A stretch of 12,714 nt of DNA from Streptomyces katrae (GCF_000966975.1 NZ_JZWV01000614.1:1-12714); one strand, 5' to 3'; numbered from the stretch's first letter, positions 1 through 8,578 are shown. Notes: a model not told the origin generated them from the letters alone. Translations and numbers: made by a program.

Positions 1-22
1 CCCCCCGTACACCTCACGCACG

Positions 23-28
23 TACAGT
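23..28 (+). promoter_or_regulatory. Candidate -10 box of a leaderless promoter for the GntR gene
   Basis: TACAGT fits the TAnnnT form of an actinobacterial -10 element. It is followed by exactly six bases before the GTG at 35, so the start codon would fall at +1 of the transcript. There is no Shine-Dalgarno-like sequence in the 34 bases before that GTG. Together these fit a leaderless mRNA. The -35 region would lie outside the window, so this is a suggestion from spacing only. Confidence 0.35.
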
Positions 29-34
29 CCGACC

Positions 35-811
35 GTGGAAGAACAGAACCGGCACCCCGCCCCCCACCACCGCCCCGGCTCGCCCGTACGTTCCGGGATC
101 CCCGAGCACGGCCGGATCCCCAAGTACTACGCCGTCAAGGCCCGTATCGCCGAGCTCCTCGACGAGCTCGGCGAAGGCGGGGTGCTGCCCACCGAGCGGG
201 ATCTCGCCGAGCGGTACGAGGTGGCCCGCGAGACCGTGCGGCAGGCGTTGCGGGAGCTGCTGCTGGAGGGCCGGCTCCGCCGGGCCGGACGGGGTACCGT
301 CGTCGCCGGGCCCAAGCTGGAGCAGCCCCTCTCCCTCGCCAGCTACACCGAGGGCGTGCGCCGCCAGGGCCGCCGCCCGGGCCGTCACCTCATCGGCCTG
401 GAACGTTTCCCCTGCCCGCCCGAACTCGCCCGCGGCATCGGCGCCGAGACCGGTGAACCCGTCTGGCACCTGGAGCGGGTGCTGCTCGCCGACGACGAGC
501 GCGTCGGGCTGGAGAGCACGTACGTCCGGGTCGCCCGCGCGCCGCGCCTCGACGTCGATTTCCAGCCGGACTCCTCCTTCTACGGATACCTCCGCGACAG
601 CCTCGGCATCTCCTTCGGCGACGCCGACGAGAAGCTGGAGACCGTCCTGGCCACCCCCCGCGAGGCCCTGCTGATCGGCACCCCGCCGGCCCTCCCGATG
701 CTGCTCATCCACCGCTTCTCCCGGGATCAGGACGGCCTGCCGCTGGAACGGGTGCGTTCGCTCTACCGTGGCGACCGGTTCAGCTTCACTACCCGCCTGC
801 GGCCCGAATAG
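35..811 (+). CDS. GntR-family (HutC/UTRA subfamily) transcriptional regulator
   Basis: This is a 258-residue one-component regulator, the usual length for the HutC subfamily. The N-terminal winged helix-turn-helix covers about residues 28-90 and is recognised by PTERDLAERYEVARETVRQA followed by a wing ending in GRGTVV. The UTRA-type effector domain covers about residues 95-250, with typical segments such as EPVWHLERVLLADDE and a C-terminal LIHRFSRDQDGLPLERVRS. In this family a small metabolite bound by UTRA changes DNA binding, usually relieving repression. Its place directly before an aminophosphonate operon suggests that it controls that operon and senses a phosphonate or catabolic intermediate; this is inference. 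The GTG start has no Shine-Dalgarno but a well-spaced -10-like box. The frame stays open to the window edge without another start codon, so a start before base 1 cannot be excluded. About 20-25 residues precede the helix-turn-helix and are probably disordered. Confidence 0.9.
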   Translation: MEEQNRHPAPHHRPGSPVRSGIPEHGRIPKYYAVKARIAELLDELGEGGVLPTERDLAERYEVARETVRQALRELLLEGRLRRAGRGTVVAGPKLEQPLSLASYTEGVRRQGRRPGRHLIGLERFPCPPELARGIGAETGEPVWHLERVLLADDERVGLESTYVRVARAPRLDVDFQPDSSFYGYLRDSLGISFGDADEKLETVLATPREALLIGTPPALPMLLIHRFSRDQDGLPLERVRSLYRGDRFSFTTRLRPE

Positions 812-861
812 CCCCGGGAGAAACGGAGGAACAGCACCAAAACCGACCAACCAAAATCACA

Positions 862-886
862 GAACGGTAACGGGTCTAGTCCAAGC
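862..886. promoter_or_regulatory. Candidate GntR operator in front of the phosphonate operon
   Basis: The gap 812-949 is unusually A-rich up to about 870 for this GC-rich DNA. It contains GAACGG-TAACGGGTCT followed by AGTCC. The core GGTCTAGTCC (873-882) is an imperfect palindrome of the GGTC-N2-GACC type used by HutC-subfamily GntR proteins such as DasR. The 10 bases TAACGGGTCT recur exactly at 6755-6764, upstream of the secreted phosphatase gene. The same-strand GntR gene ends 50 bp before the site, so it is the natural candidate to bind here. No clear -35/-10 pair was seen in the gap. Confidence 0.55.
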
Positions 887-949
887 GTCGAGGGCTGTTC
901 ACCGGCCGGTCGCCCACCCGATCCTCCCGGGTCACGGACCGCCCCGACC

Positions 950-2080
950 GTGGACGCCGTGAGAGTCATAGTCGTCGGAGGCGGCGTGGTCGGCACCATG
1001 CACGCCTGGCAAGCAGTCCAACGCGGCCACGAGGTCGTCCAGATCGAGCGCGAAGCCGAGGCCCGCGGCGCCTCGCTGCGCAATTTCGGCCAGATCTGGG
1101 TCAGCGGCCGGGCCGGGGGCGAGGAGCTCGACACCGCCCTGCGGGCCCGCGAGCTCTGGGAGCGGATCGGCGCGGAGGTGCCCGGCCTGGGTTTCCGCGC
1201 CATCGGCTCCCTCACCCCCGTACGCAACGCCCGCGAGTACGCGGTCGCCGAGGCGGCCGCCGCCCGCCCCGACGCCGCCGCCCGCGGATACGAACTGGTC
1301 ACCGCCGAAGAGGCGCGGGCCGTCAACCCCGCCCTGCGCGGAGCCTTCGAGGCCGCCCTGTGGTGCGAGCGCGACGCCGCCGTCGAACCCCGCACCGCCC
1401 AGCTCCACCTCCGCGAGGCCCTCCGCGCCTCCGGCCGCTACACCTTCCTGCCCGGCCGCGAGGTCCGCGACCTGGCCGGCCCGGCCGCCGTCCGCGACGA
1501 CCACGGCCAGGTCCACCGCGGCGACGCCGTCGTTCTCGCCACCGGCGCCTGGCTCTCCGGTCTGGTCCGCGAGCTCGCCCCCGAACTGCCCGTGCGCCGC
1601 GTCCGGCTCCAGATGATGCAGACCGCCCCCCTCGGCGAGCCGCTCACCACCTCCGTCGCCGACGCCGACAGCTTCCGCTACTACCCCGCCTACCGGAGCG
1701 ACGCCCTCGACGTCCTCAACGCCGAGCAGGCCCAGACGCCCGTCGCCGCCGCGCACAAGATGCAGCTGCTGATGGTCCAGCGGCAGGACGGCGGCCTGAC
1801 CATCGGCGACACCCACGAGTACGAGCACCCCTTCGCCTTCGACACCCTCGAAGACCCCTACGACCACCTCACCGAGGTCGTCGAGTCCTTCCTGGGCCGC
1901 CCGCTGCCGAAGATCAGGCACCGCTGGGCGGGCGTGTACGCGCAGTGCACCGACACCAGCCGCGTGGTCCACCGCCAACAGGTCGGCGAAGGCGTCTGGC
2001 TCGTCACCGGACCGGGCGGCCGGGGCATGACCTGCTCGCCCGCCATCGCCGAAACCACCGCGAACGAACTGGGCTGGTGA
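950..2080 (+). CDS. FAD-dependent oxidoreductase of the phosphonate-associated TIGR03364 type
   Basis: This 376-residue flavoprotein has a DAO-like (pfam01266) fold. The dinucleotide-binding start is VIVVGGGVVGTMHA (G10, G12, G15), with E33 at the end of the second strand to hold the ribose. RNFGQIWVSGR (from residue 44) and the C-terminal VTGPGGRGMTCSP are further FAD-site segments. The whole sequence resembles the family found next to phosphonatase-like HAD proteins, proposed to deaminate an aminophosphonate oxidatively. Related phosphonate-cluster flavoenzymes are called PbfC/PbfD in the literature (from memory). The inferred reaction is AEP, N-methyl-AEP or a hydroxylated AEP to the phosphonoaldehyde, with release of amine and H2O2 or reduced acceptor. 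The neighbouring HAD hydrolase would use the product. The start is uncertain between GTG 950 and GTG 959, both with weak ribosome binding sites. The second begins right before the Rossmann strand. Confidence 0.87.
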   Translation: MDAVRVIVVGGGVVGTMHAWQAVQRGHEVVQIEREAEARGASLRNFGQIWVSGRAGGEELDTALRARELWERIGAEVPGLGFRAIGSLTPVRNAREYAVAEAAAARPDAAARGYELVTAEEARAVNPALRGAFEAALWCERDAAVEPRTAQLHLREALRASGRYTFLPGREVRDLAGPAAVRDDHGQVHRGDAVVLATGAWLSGLVRELAPELPVRRVRLQMMQTAPLGEPLTTSVADADSFRYYPAYRSDALDVLNAEQAQTPVAAAHKMQLLMVQRQDGGLTIGDTHEYEHPFAFDTLEDPYDHLTEVVESFLGRPLPKIRHRWAGVYAQCTDTSRVVHRQQVGEGVWLVTGPGGRGMTCSPAIAETTANELGW

Positions 2081-2085
2081 GCCGC

Positions 2086-2789
2086 ATGACCGACAGCAAG
2101 AGCAGGAACCTCGTCGTCCTCGACATGGCCGGCACCACCGTCGCCGACGGCGGCCTCGTCGAGCGCGCCTTCGAACGCGCCGCCGCGCACCTCGGCGTCG
2201 ACCCCGGCACCCCCGGGCACGCCGAGAAGCTCCAGTACGTCCGCGACACCATGGGCGAGTCGAAGATCTCCGTCTTCCGCCACCTCTTCGGCACGGAGGA
2301 ACGCGCCCGGCTCGCGAACTCCGCCTTCGAGCAGGCGTACGCGGAACTCGTCGACGGCGGCCTCGTCACCCCGGTCCCCGGCGCCCGCGAGACCATCGAG
2401 GCGCTCCGCGCCGACGGCCACACCGTCGTCCTGACCACCGGCTTCGCCCGCGTCACCCAGGACGCCATCCTCGACGCCCTCGGCTGGCGGGACCTGGCCG
2501 ACCTCACCCTCTGCCCCGCCGACGCGGGCGGCCGCGGCCGGCCCTACCCCGACCTGGTGCTGGCCGCGTTCCTGCGCACCGGGGCCGTGGACGACGTACG
2601 CGAGACCGCCGTCGCCGGTGACACCGCCTACGACATGCTCAGCGGCCGCCGCGCCGGCGCCGGCATCGTCGCCGGCGTCCTCACCGGCGCCCACGACCGC
2701 ACCGCGCTCACCGCGCACGGCGCCACGCACGTCCTCGACTCCGTCGCCGGACTCCCCGCCCTCCTCGCGGCACCGCGAACGGAGCCGTC

Positions 2790-2793
<4 letters not shown>
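2086..2793 (+). CDS. Phosphonatase-like HAD hydrolase (PhnX-related, TIGR03351 type)
   Basis: This 235-residue HAD enzyme carries the phosphonatase variant of motif I, LDMAGTTV, with nucleophile D13 followed by AGT instead of the usual DxDxT. The cap region has MGESK with K60, which lines up by eye with the MGxxK lysine that forms the Schiff base with phosphonoacetaldehyde in PhnX. Motif II is VLTTG, GRPYPDL supplies the arginine typical of this group in place of lysine, and motif III is AGDTAYDM. The expected role is C-P bond hydrolysis of phosphonoacetaldehyde, or a close analogue made by the upstream flavoenzyme, to an aldehyde plus phosphate. ATG 2086 is chosen because GGTGA (2076-2080) sits 5 bases before it. 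An in-frame GTG at 2077 overlaps the previous stop as GTGA and is the alternative. The downstream ATPase overlaps this gene by 4 bp. Confidence 0.87.
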
Positions 2794-3831
<1,038 letters not shown>

Positions 3832-3839
<8 letters not shown>

Positions 3840-4767
3840 GGCCGCGCTCCGGCCGGCCGGCCCGGCGCCGACCGGGACCCGGACCCCGTCCGAGCACCCC
3901 GATCCGCCCCGGGAGGCACCCCCCAAGACACCCCCGCGGGGAACCCGCAGCCTGCCCCGCGCCCTGTGGGCCCTGCCCCCCGTGGCCGTGCTCGGACTGG
4001 TCTTCCTCTACCCCCTGGCCCTGGTCGTCCGGCAGTCCCTCACCCCGGACAACGGCGGCGGCGCCTTCGACGCCTACTCGGCTGTCTTCGCCTCCCACGC
4101 CTTCCGCGAAGCCCTCGGCACCACCGTCTGGCTGGCCCTCGCCGCCACCGTCGGCTGCCTCCTCCTCGGCTTCACCCTGGCGCTGATCATCGCCTTCGTC
4201 CCCTTCCCCGGTGCCAAGGCCGTCGCCAGATTCATCGACGTCTTCCTCTCCTTCCCCTCCTTCCTCATCACCCTCGCCCTCCTCTTCATCTACGGCACCG
4301 TCGGCATGGCCAACGGCCTCTGGACGGACGCGTTCGGCGGCTCCGGAGGCCCGTTCCACTTCCTCACCACCCCCTGGGGCGTCCTCCTCGCGGAGATCAC
4401 GTACTTCACCCCGTTCGTGATGCGCCCGCTGCTCGCCGCCTTCTCCCAGCTGGACACCGCCCAGCTGGAGGTCGCCGCCGGCCTCGGCGCCCGCCCCGCC
4501 CGGATCATCCGCCAGGTGATCCTCCCCGAGGCCCTCCCCGCCCTCGCGGCGGGCGGCAGCCTCGTCCTCGTCATGTGCCTCAACGAGTTCGGGATCGTGC
4601 TCTTCACCGGCGCCAAGGGCGTCACCACCCTCCCGATGCTCGTGTACGGCAAGGCGATCCTCGAGTCCGACTACCCGGCCGCCTGCGTGGCCGCCGTCGT
4701 CAACATCGCCATATCCATCGGCCTGTTCGGCCTCTACCGGGTGGTGGGCAAGCGTGCTGGTGCATAG
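3832..4767 (+). CDS. ABC transporter permease, first of two (putative aminoethylphosphonate importer)
   Basis: This is a 311-residue inner-membrane subunit. A Pro-rich cytoplasmic tail of about 45 residues leads into a first membrane helix (about 47-68, containing VAVLGLVFLYP). Further helices fall at about 98-122, 135-156, 182-204, 240-262 and 283-305. The EAA loop that docks on the ATPase is EVAAGLGARPARIIRQVILP (about 213-232). This is the BPD_transp_1 fold of importers for small anions, iron and spermidine. The phosphonate assignment (PhnU-like) comes from context. ATG 3832 overlaps the ATPase stop by 8 bp. A longer in-frame reading from GTG 3769 would add 21 residues lying wholly within the ATPase gene, so it was not chosen. 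The stop overlaps the second permease by 14 bp. Confidence 0.9.
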
Positions 4768-5551
4768 CAAGGGCGGCCGCTGGGCCGCCTGGAGCCTGTT
4801 CGGGATCCTCTTCGTCCCCCTCTTCGCCCTGCCGCTCCTCGTGGTCGTGGCCGCCTCCTTCGCCACCCGCTGGTCCGGCGCCTTCCCCTCCGGCCCCACC
4901 ACCGCGAACTACGCCTCCGCCGTCCAGGGCGAATCCCTCCAGGCCCTGACCACCTCCCTGGTCACCGCCCTGGCCGCGAGCCTCCTCGCGCTCACCGCCG
5001 GCACCTGGGCCGCCCTGGCCGCCGCCGCGCTCGGCAGGCGCGGCAAGCGCGTCCTGGACGCGCTGTTCATGCTGCCCGTCGCCGTGCCGTCCGTGGTCGT
5101 CGGCCTCGCCGTCCTCGTCGCGTTCAGCCGGCCCCCGCTGCTGCTCAACGGCACGAGCACGATCGTGGTCCTGGCGCACGCCATTCTTGTCACGGCGTTC
5201 GCCCACCAGTCGGTTTCCGCCGCCATAGTGCGTCTCGACCCCGCGTACGAGCAGGCGGCCGCCTCCCTGGGAGCCCGTCCCGCGTACGTCCTGTGGCGGG
5301 TCAGGATCCCCCTCCTGCTGCCCTCCCTCACGGCGGCCGCCGGACTCTGCTTCGCCCTGTCCATGGGTGAGCTGAGCGCCACGATGATGCTCTACCCGCC
5401 GGACTGGATGCCCCTCCCGGTCCGGATCTTCACCGCCACCGACCGCGGTTCGCTCTTCGGCGGATCCGCCGTGGCCGTGGTGCTGATGGCCACCACCCTG
5501 CTGGTCCTCCTGGCCGTCTCCCGCGTCCGCACCCGGGCCTCCTACCGCTGA
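4754..5551 (+). CDS. ABC transporter permease, second of two (putative aminoethylphosphonate importer)
   Basis: This 265-residue integral membrane protein has about six helices. The first is about 14-36 (FGILFVPLFALPLLVVVAA) and the last about 235-257. The EAA loop reads EQAAASLGARPAYVLWRVRI, matching the motif in the first permease, so the two form a heterodimeric channel. LPVAVPSVVVGLAVLV just before it is typical of PhnV/CysW-like permeases. GTG 4754 starts inside the preceding permease gene (14-bp overlap) with GGTGGG (4743-4748) at good spacing. GTG 4760, in frame, is an alternative start. Of the whole operon, only this gene and the next are separated by a real gap (75 bp). The substrate is inferred from context. 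Confidence 0.9.
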   Translation: MLVHSKGGRWAAWSLFGILFVPLFALPLLVVVAASFATRWSGAFPSGPTTANYASAVQGESLQALTTSLVTALAASLLALTAGTWAALAAAALGRRGKRVLDALFMLPVAVPSVVVGLAVLVAFSRPPLLLNGTSTIVVLAHAILVTAFAHQSVSAAIVRLDPAYEQAAASLGARPAYVLWRVRIPLLLPSLTAAAGLCFALSMGELSATMMLYPPDWMPLPVRIFTATDRGSLFGGSAVAVVLMATTLLVLLAVSRVRTRASYR

Positions 5552-5626
5552 CCCGGCCCCCCGCACCACACCCCCCCCGCCACGCCTCCCCACCTCCGCA
5601 ACCCCCCGTCCCGTTAAGGAACCCCC
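5552..5626 (+). promoter_or_regulatory. C-rich, G-poor leader before the binding-protein gene, with ribosome binding site
   Basis: This 75-bp spacer is nearly all C with scattered A, T and few G, including a run of eight C. It shows no inverted repeat that could end transcription. AAGGA (5616-5620) lies six bases before ATG 5627 and is the ribosome binding site. An unstructured C-rich leader of this kind could keep the start site open or act in Rho or 5'-end processing, allowing separate control of the abundant binding protein. No operator like those at 862 or 6748 is present, so I take the gene as part of the upstream operon. Confidence 0.3.
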
Positions 5627-6709
5627 ATGTCCAGAGCGCTCCTGCTCCGCACCGCGACCGCCCTCACCACCGGCCTCGCCCTCGCCGGCACCCTCACCGC
5701 CTGCGGCGGCTCCTCCACCGCCGACGGCTCCGGCGCCCAGGGCGGCGGGAAGACCGTCACCGTCTACAGCGCCGACGGCCTCAAGAGCGACAAGGGCGAC
5801 GGCTGGTACGACAAGGTCTTCGCCGACTTCACCAAGAAGACCGGCATCGAGGTCAAGTACGTCGAGGGCGGATCCGGCGAGATGGTCCAGCGCGCCGTCC
5901 GCGAGAAGACCAACACCCAGGCCGACGTACTGATCACCCTGCCGCCCTTCATCCAGCAGGCCGACGGCAAGGGCCTGCTCCAGGCCTACGCCCCGCAGGG
6001 CTCCGACCACGTCAACGGCGCCGACAAGTCCCCCGACGCCAAGTGGACCTCCGTCGTCGGCAACTACTTCGGCTTCGTCTACAACAAGAAGGAGCTCACC
6101 TCCGCCCCCAGGACCTGGGAGGAGCTCCTCGACGCCAAGTACAAGGGCAAGCTCCAGTACTCCACCCCCGGCGTCGCGGGCGACGGAACGGCCGTCCTCG
6201 TCAAGGCCATGCACGACTTCGGCGGCAAGGACCAGGCGATGGACTTCCTCAAGAAGCTCCAGGCCAACAACGTCGGCCCGTCCTCCTCCACCAGCAAGCT
6301 CGCGCCCAAGACCGACAAGGGCGAGCTGCTCGTCGCCAACGGCGACGTCCAGATGAACTTCGCCCAGTCCAAGTCCATGCCGAACCTGGGCATCTGGTTC
6401 CCCGCCAAGGACGGCGGCAAGCCCACCACCTTCGCCCTCCCGTACGCGGCCGGCCTGGTCGCCAAGGCCCCGCACACCGAGAACGGCAAGAAGCTCCTCG
6501 ACCACCTGCTGAGCGAGGACGCCCAGAAGCTGGTCAGCGAGGTCGGCGGCGGCTTCCCCGTCCGCAGCGACGTCAAGCCCACCGACGCCAACGCCATCGA
6601 ACTCACCAAGCTGATGGGCGGAGTCGAGGTCTTCGAGCCCGACTGGGCCGACCTCGACAAGAACCTCACGGGCTACGTCGACGCGTGGAAGTCCGCGACC
6701 GGCAGCTGA
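5627..6709 (+). CDS. Substrate-binding lipoprotein, putative 2-aminoethylphosphonate ABC transporter component
   Basis: This is a 360-residue extracellular solute-binding protein. The signal peptide ends in the lipobox LTAC, with lipidated Cys at residue 26, followed by a Gly/Ser-rich tether. The mature part starts TVTVYSADGLKSDKGDG, then runs VFADFTKKTGIEVKYVEGGS and ADVLITLPPFIQQAD, the pattern of the PhnS/iron/thiamine binding-protein group. FGFVYNKKELTSAPRTWEEL and TTFALPYAAGLVAKAPHTE are typical second-lobe segments. It would capture the aminophosphonate outside the membrane and hand it to the two permeases encoded just upstream. Last position in the operon with its own leader and a clear AAGGA ribosome binding site is common for binding proteins, which are needed in excess. 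Iron or another small anion is the main alternative substrate by family. The flavoenzyme and phosphonatase-like neighbours favour AEP. Confidence 0.87.
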   Translation: MSRALLLRTATALTTGLALAGTLTACGGSSTADGSGAQGGGKTVTVYSADGLKSDKGDGWYDKVFADFTKKTGIEVKYVEGGSGEMVQRAVREKTNTQADVLITLPPFIQQADGKGLLQAYAPQGSDHVNGADKSPDAKWTSVVGNYFGFVYNKKELTSAPRTWEELLDAKYKGKLQYSTPGVAGDGTAVLVKAMHDFGGKDQAMDFLKKLQANNVGPSSSTSKLAPKTDKGELLVANGDVQMNFAQSKSMPNLGIWFPAKDGGKPTTFALPYAAGLVAKAPHTENGKKLLDHLLSEDAQKLVSEVGGGFPVRSDVKPTDANAIELTKLMGGVEVFEPDWADLDKNLTGYVDAWKSATGS

Positions 6710-6747
6710 GCCTTGACCTCCCGGCCACCCCCACCCGGAACCATATC

Positions 6748-6794
6748 GAACGGATAACGGGTCTGGACCGAAACCGCACCCCGGTCCGGACCCG
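6748..6794. promoter_or_regulatory. Double palindromic operator (or hairpin) upstream of the secreted phosphatase
   Basis: GAACGGATAACGGGTCT (6748-6764) repeats the site at 862 with a single inserted base, and TAACGGGTCT is identical. The core GGTCTGGACC (6760-6769) is a GGTC-N2-GACC palindrome. A second core, GGTCCGGACC (6783-6792), is perfectly palindromic and sits 23 bp away centre to centre, about two helical turns. The two halves CGGGTCTGGACCG (6758-6770) and CGGTCCGGACCCG (6782-6794) can also pair as a 13-bp hairpin with one G-U pair and an 11-base loop. The element might therefore double as a terminator of the preceding operon, though no T-run follows. The shared bases with the first site favour an operator. 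Confidence 0.5.
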
Positions 6795-6886
6795 CCGCAT
6801 GCCGCGCGCCCGTCCACGCGCCGCGGCACCCGAACCCGCACGCGCACGCATGCCCCGCCCACACCCACTTGCTCCTGGAGGAGTAC

Positions 6887-8470
6887 GTGTCCCCTGTCCT
6901 GCGCGGACGCACCCTCGCCGTGACCGCCACCGCCACGGCCCTGCTCGCCACCACCCTCGGCCTCACCGCCACCACAGCCTCCGCCTCCGGCGACCCCAGG
7001 GCCGCGGCGGAGGCGGCCGCCAAGACCGCCGCGGCCACTGCCACCACCACCGGCTCCAGCCCCGGCAAGGTCCTCGTCATCGGTCTCGACGGCGTGGTCC
7101 TCGACCGTCTCAAGGCCGCCAACGCCCCCAACCTCCAAGCCCTGATGGCCGAAGGCCTCACCGCCCGCAGCACCCTCTACGCGAGCCCCATGGCCGCCAC
7201 CTCCTCCGGCCCCGGCTGGTCCACCATCGCCACCGGCGTCTGGCCCGACGAGCACGGCGTGAAGGACAACACCTTCACCGGCAAGAACTACGCCGCCCAC
7301 CCCGACTTCCTCACCCGCGCCGAGAACGCCAACCCCGCCCTCAACACCTACGCCGCCGCCGACTGGGAGCCCCTCACCTCCGCCGACGCCGGCGGCCCGG
7401 TCTTCTCCGCCAAGGCCGACAAGCGCCTCTCCCTCAAGGGCGACCGCGACGGCTACGAGTCCGAGGACCCGAAGATCGCCACGGCCGCCTCCGCCGAACT
7501 GCGCGACGGCAACCCCGACGCCTCCTTCGTCTACTTCGGCCAGATCGACGGGGCCGGCCACTCCTACGGCGCCGCCAGCCGGCAGTACCTCGACGCCATC
7601 GGCCGCGTCGACACCCTCGTCGGCCAGGTCCTCACCGCCGTCAAGGCCCGCCCCGCCTACGCCCAGGAGAACTGGAAGATCCTGGTCACCACCGATCACG
7701 GCCACACCGACGCGGGCGGCCACGGCGGCTCCACTATCCAGGAGCGCGGCACCTTCGTCATCGCCAAGGGCGCCGGGATCCCCGCTGGTTCGGTCCGCGA
7801 CGACGTCAAGCTCGTCGACGTCGCCGCCACCGCCCTCGCCCAGGTCGGCGTCCCCACGACCGGACTGGACGGCGTCCCCCTCGACAGCCCCGACGACGAC
7901 CCCTTCGACACCCTGCGCCCCGCCCTCCAGTCCCGCGTGGACGAGACGGGCATCCCGGCCGGGGTGAAGGGCTTCACCCACACCCCGCCCGCCGGCTGGT
8001 CCGTGGACAACTCCAGGATGGGCACGGGCGGCGTCACCGAGTGGGCGGGATGGGCCTTCGCCACCGACGAGTTCTGGACCCAGGCGCAGCGCGACCAGTG
8101 GCGCGAGCTGAACGTCCGCTCCCGTGACGTCTTCGCCGTCGCCGACTCCGACGAGTGGGACGACAAGACGCACACGGGCACCTTCGACTCCACCCTGATC
8201 ACCCCCAAGTGGGCGGTCACCGGCGGCTCCACGCGCACCCTGGACTTCGAGACGCACTACCGCCACGAGGCGGGCCAGACCGCCCAGGTCCTCGTCTCCT
8301 ACAACGGCGGCGCACCGACCGTGGTCAAGACGTACACCGCCGACGCCGTCGCGAGGACCGAGTCCCTCCCGCTGCAGATCCCGGCGGGTGCCACCGACGT
8401 CCGGATTCGCTTCCGCTACAGCGGCACCAACAACTGGTACTGGACGGTCGACAACGTCCGGCTGTCCTAG
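6887..8470 (+). CDS. Secreted alkaline-phosphatase-superfamily phosphodiesterase/phosphatase with C-terminal beta-sandwich domain
   Basis: This 527-residue exported enzyme has a signal peptide up to about residue 33 (TTASA-SG), with no twin-arginine pair. An Ala/Thr-rich linker leads to the catalytic domain (about 60-350). Metal and active-site motifs in order are VIGLDG (D68), SSGPGWSTIATGVWPDEHG with S107 aligned to the nucleophile of nucleotide pyrophosphatases, GQIDGAGH (D221, H225), VTTDHGH (D270, H271) and GGHGG (H279). About residues 405-527 look like a jelly-roll accessory domain (FDSTLITPKWAVTGGSTRT ... WYWTVDNVRLS). The substrate is unknown. It is not the cytoplasmic phosphonoacetate hydrolase PhnA, being exported and longer. 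The shared upstream motif suggests it releases phosphate or aminophosphonate from esters outside the cell. GTG 6887 is chosen for the perfect GGAGGAG (6877-6883). A TTG at 6869 lies ahead of that site and would put it inside the coding region. Confidence 0.85.
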   Translation: MSPVLRGRTLAVTATATALLATTLGLTATTASASGDPRAAAEAAAKTAAATATTTGSSPGKVLVIGLDGVVLDRLKAANAPNLQALMAEGLTARSTLYASPMAATSSGPGWSTIATGVWPDEHGVKDNTFTGKNYAAHPDFLTRAENANPALNTYAAADWEPLTSADAGGPVFSAKADKRLSLKGDRDGYESEDPKIATAASAELRDGNPDASFVYFGQIDGAGHSYGAASRQYLDAIGRVDTLVGQVLTAVKARPAYAQENWKILVTTDHGHTDAGGHGGSTIQERGTFVIAKGAGIPAGSVRDDVKLVDVAATALAQVGVPTTGLDGVPLDSPDDDPFDTLRPALQSRVDETGIPAGVKGFTHTPPAGWSVDNSRMGTGGVTEWAGWAFATDEFWTQAQRDQWRELNVRSRDVFAVADSDEWDDKTHTGTFDSTLITPKWAVTGGSTRTLDFETHYRHEAGQTAQVLVSYNGGAPTVVKTYTADAVARTESLPLQIPAGATDVRIRFRYSGTNNWYWTVDNVRLS

Positions 8471-8477
8471 CCCGTCC

Positions 8478-8508
8478 GGGCCGTGGACGCCCTCGGCGTC
8501 CACGGCCC
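8478..8508 (+). terminator. Hairpin terminator after the secreted phosphatase gene
   Basis: GGGCCGTGGACGCC (8478-8491) and GGCGTCCACGGCCC (8495-8508) form a perfect 14-bp stem with a CTC loop, starting 8 bases after the stop codon. There is no T-run, as is common for Streptomyces terminators. It separates this gene from the HAD gene downstream. Confidence 0.8.
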
Positions 8509-8523
8509 CCGCCCGCTAGGGTG

Positions 8524-8537
8524 GTGGTACAGACCAC
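8524..8537. promoter_or_regulatory. GntR/DasR-like palindrome upstream of the HAD-IIA gene
   Basis: GTGGTACAGACCAC has 5-bp arms (GTGGT/ACCAC) around four bases. TGGTACAGACCAC differs at two positions from the TGGTCTAGACCAC part of the DasR-responsive element of streptomycetes (consensus from memory). It lies 41 bases before the GTG at 8579. TAGGGT (8517-8522), just ahead, could be a -10 box, which would place the palindrome over the transcription start. Confidence 0.35.
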
Positions 8538-8578
8538 AGACCCACAGGTCAGAGGCCATCCAGAGCGGAGAGAAATCC

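Noticed and set aside
825..830. GGAGGA just after the GntR stop, resembling a ribosome binding site
   Set aside because: No ATG, GTG or TTG follows at a usable distance, so no small gene can be supported here.
930..940. GGTC-ACG-GACC inverted repeat close to the flavoenzyme start, a possible second operator
   Set aside because: The spacer is three bases instead of two and the flanking GAACGGTAACG part is absent. A 4-bp arm match is expected by chance in this composition.
6713..6747. TTGACC followed by CATATC as a promoter for the secreted phosphatase
   Set aside because: The spacing between the two elements is about 23 bases, too long for a vegetative promoter.
6043..8127. Long + strand frame across the binding-protein and phosphatase genes, and similar Arg/Pro-rich frames at 2618-3772 and 3966-4949
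   Set aside because: These are Arg/Pro-rich out-of-frame readings of recognised genes, with no ribosome binding site or domain.
4700..8503. Very long open frame on the - strand (1267 codons) and other long antisense frames, such as 2628-3926 and 932-1978
   Set aside because: They lie opposite genes with clear motifs and correct starts. Their translations are Gly/Ala/Val/Glu-rich low-complexity strings without domains, the usual mirror of GC-rich third positions.
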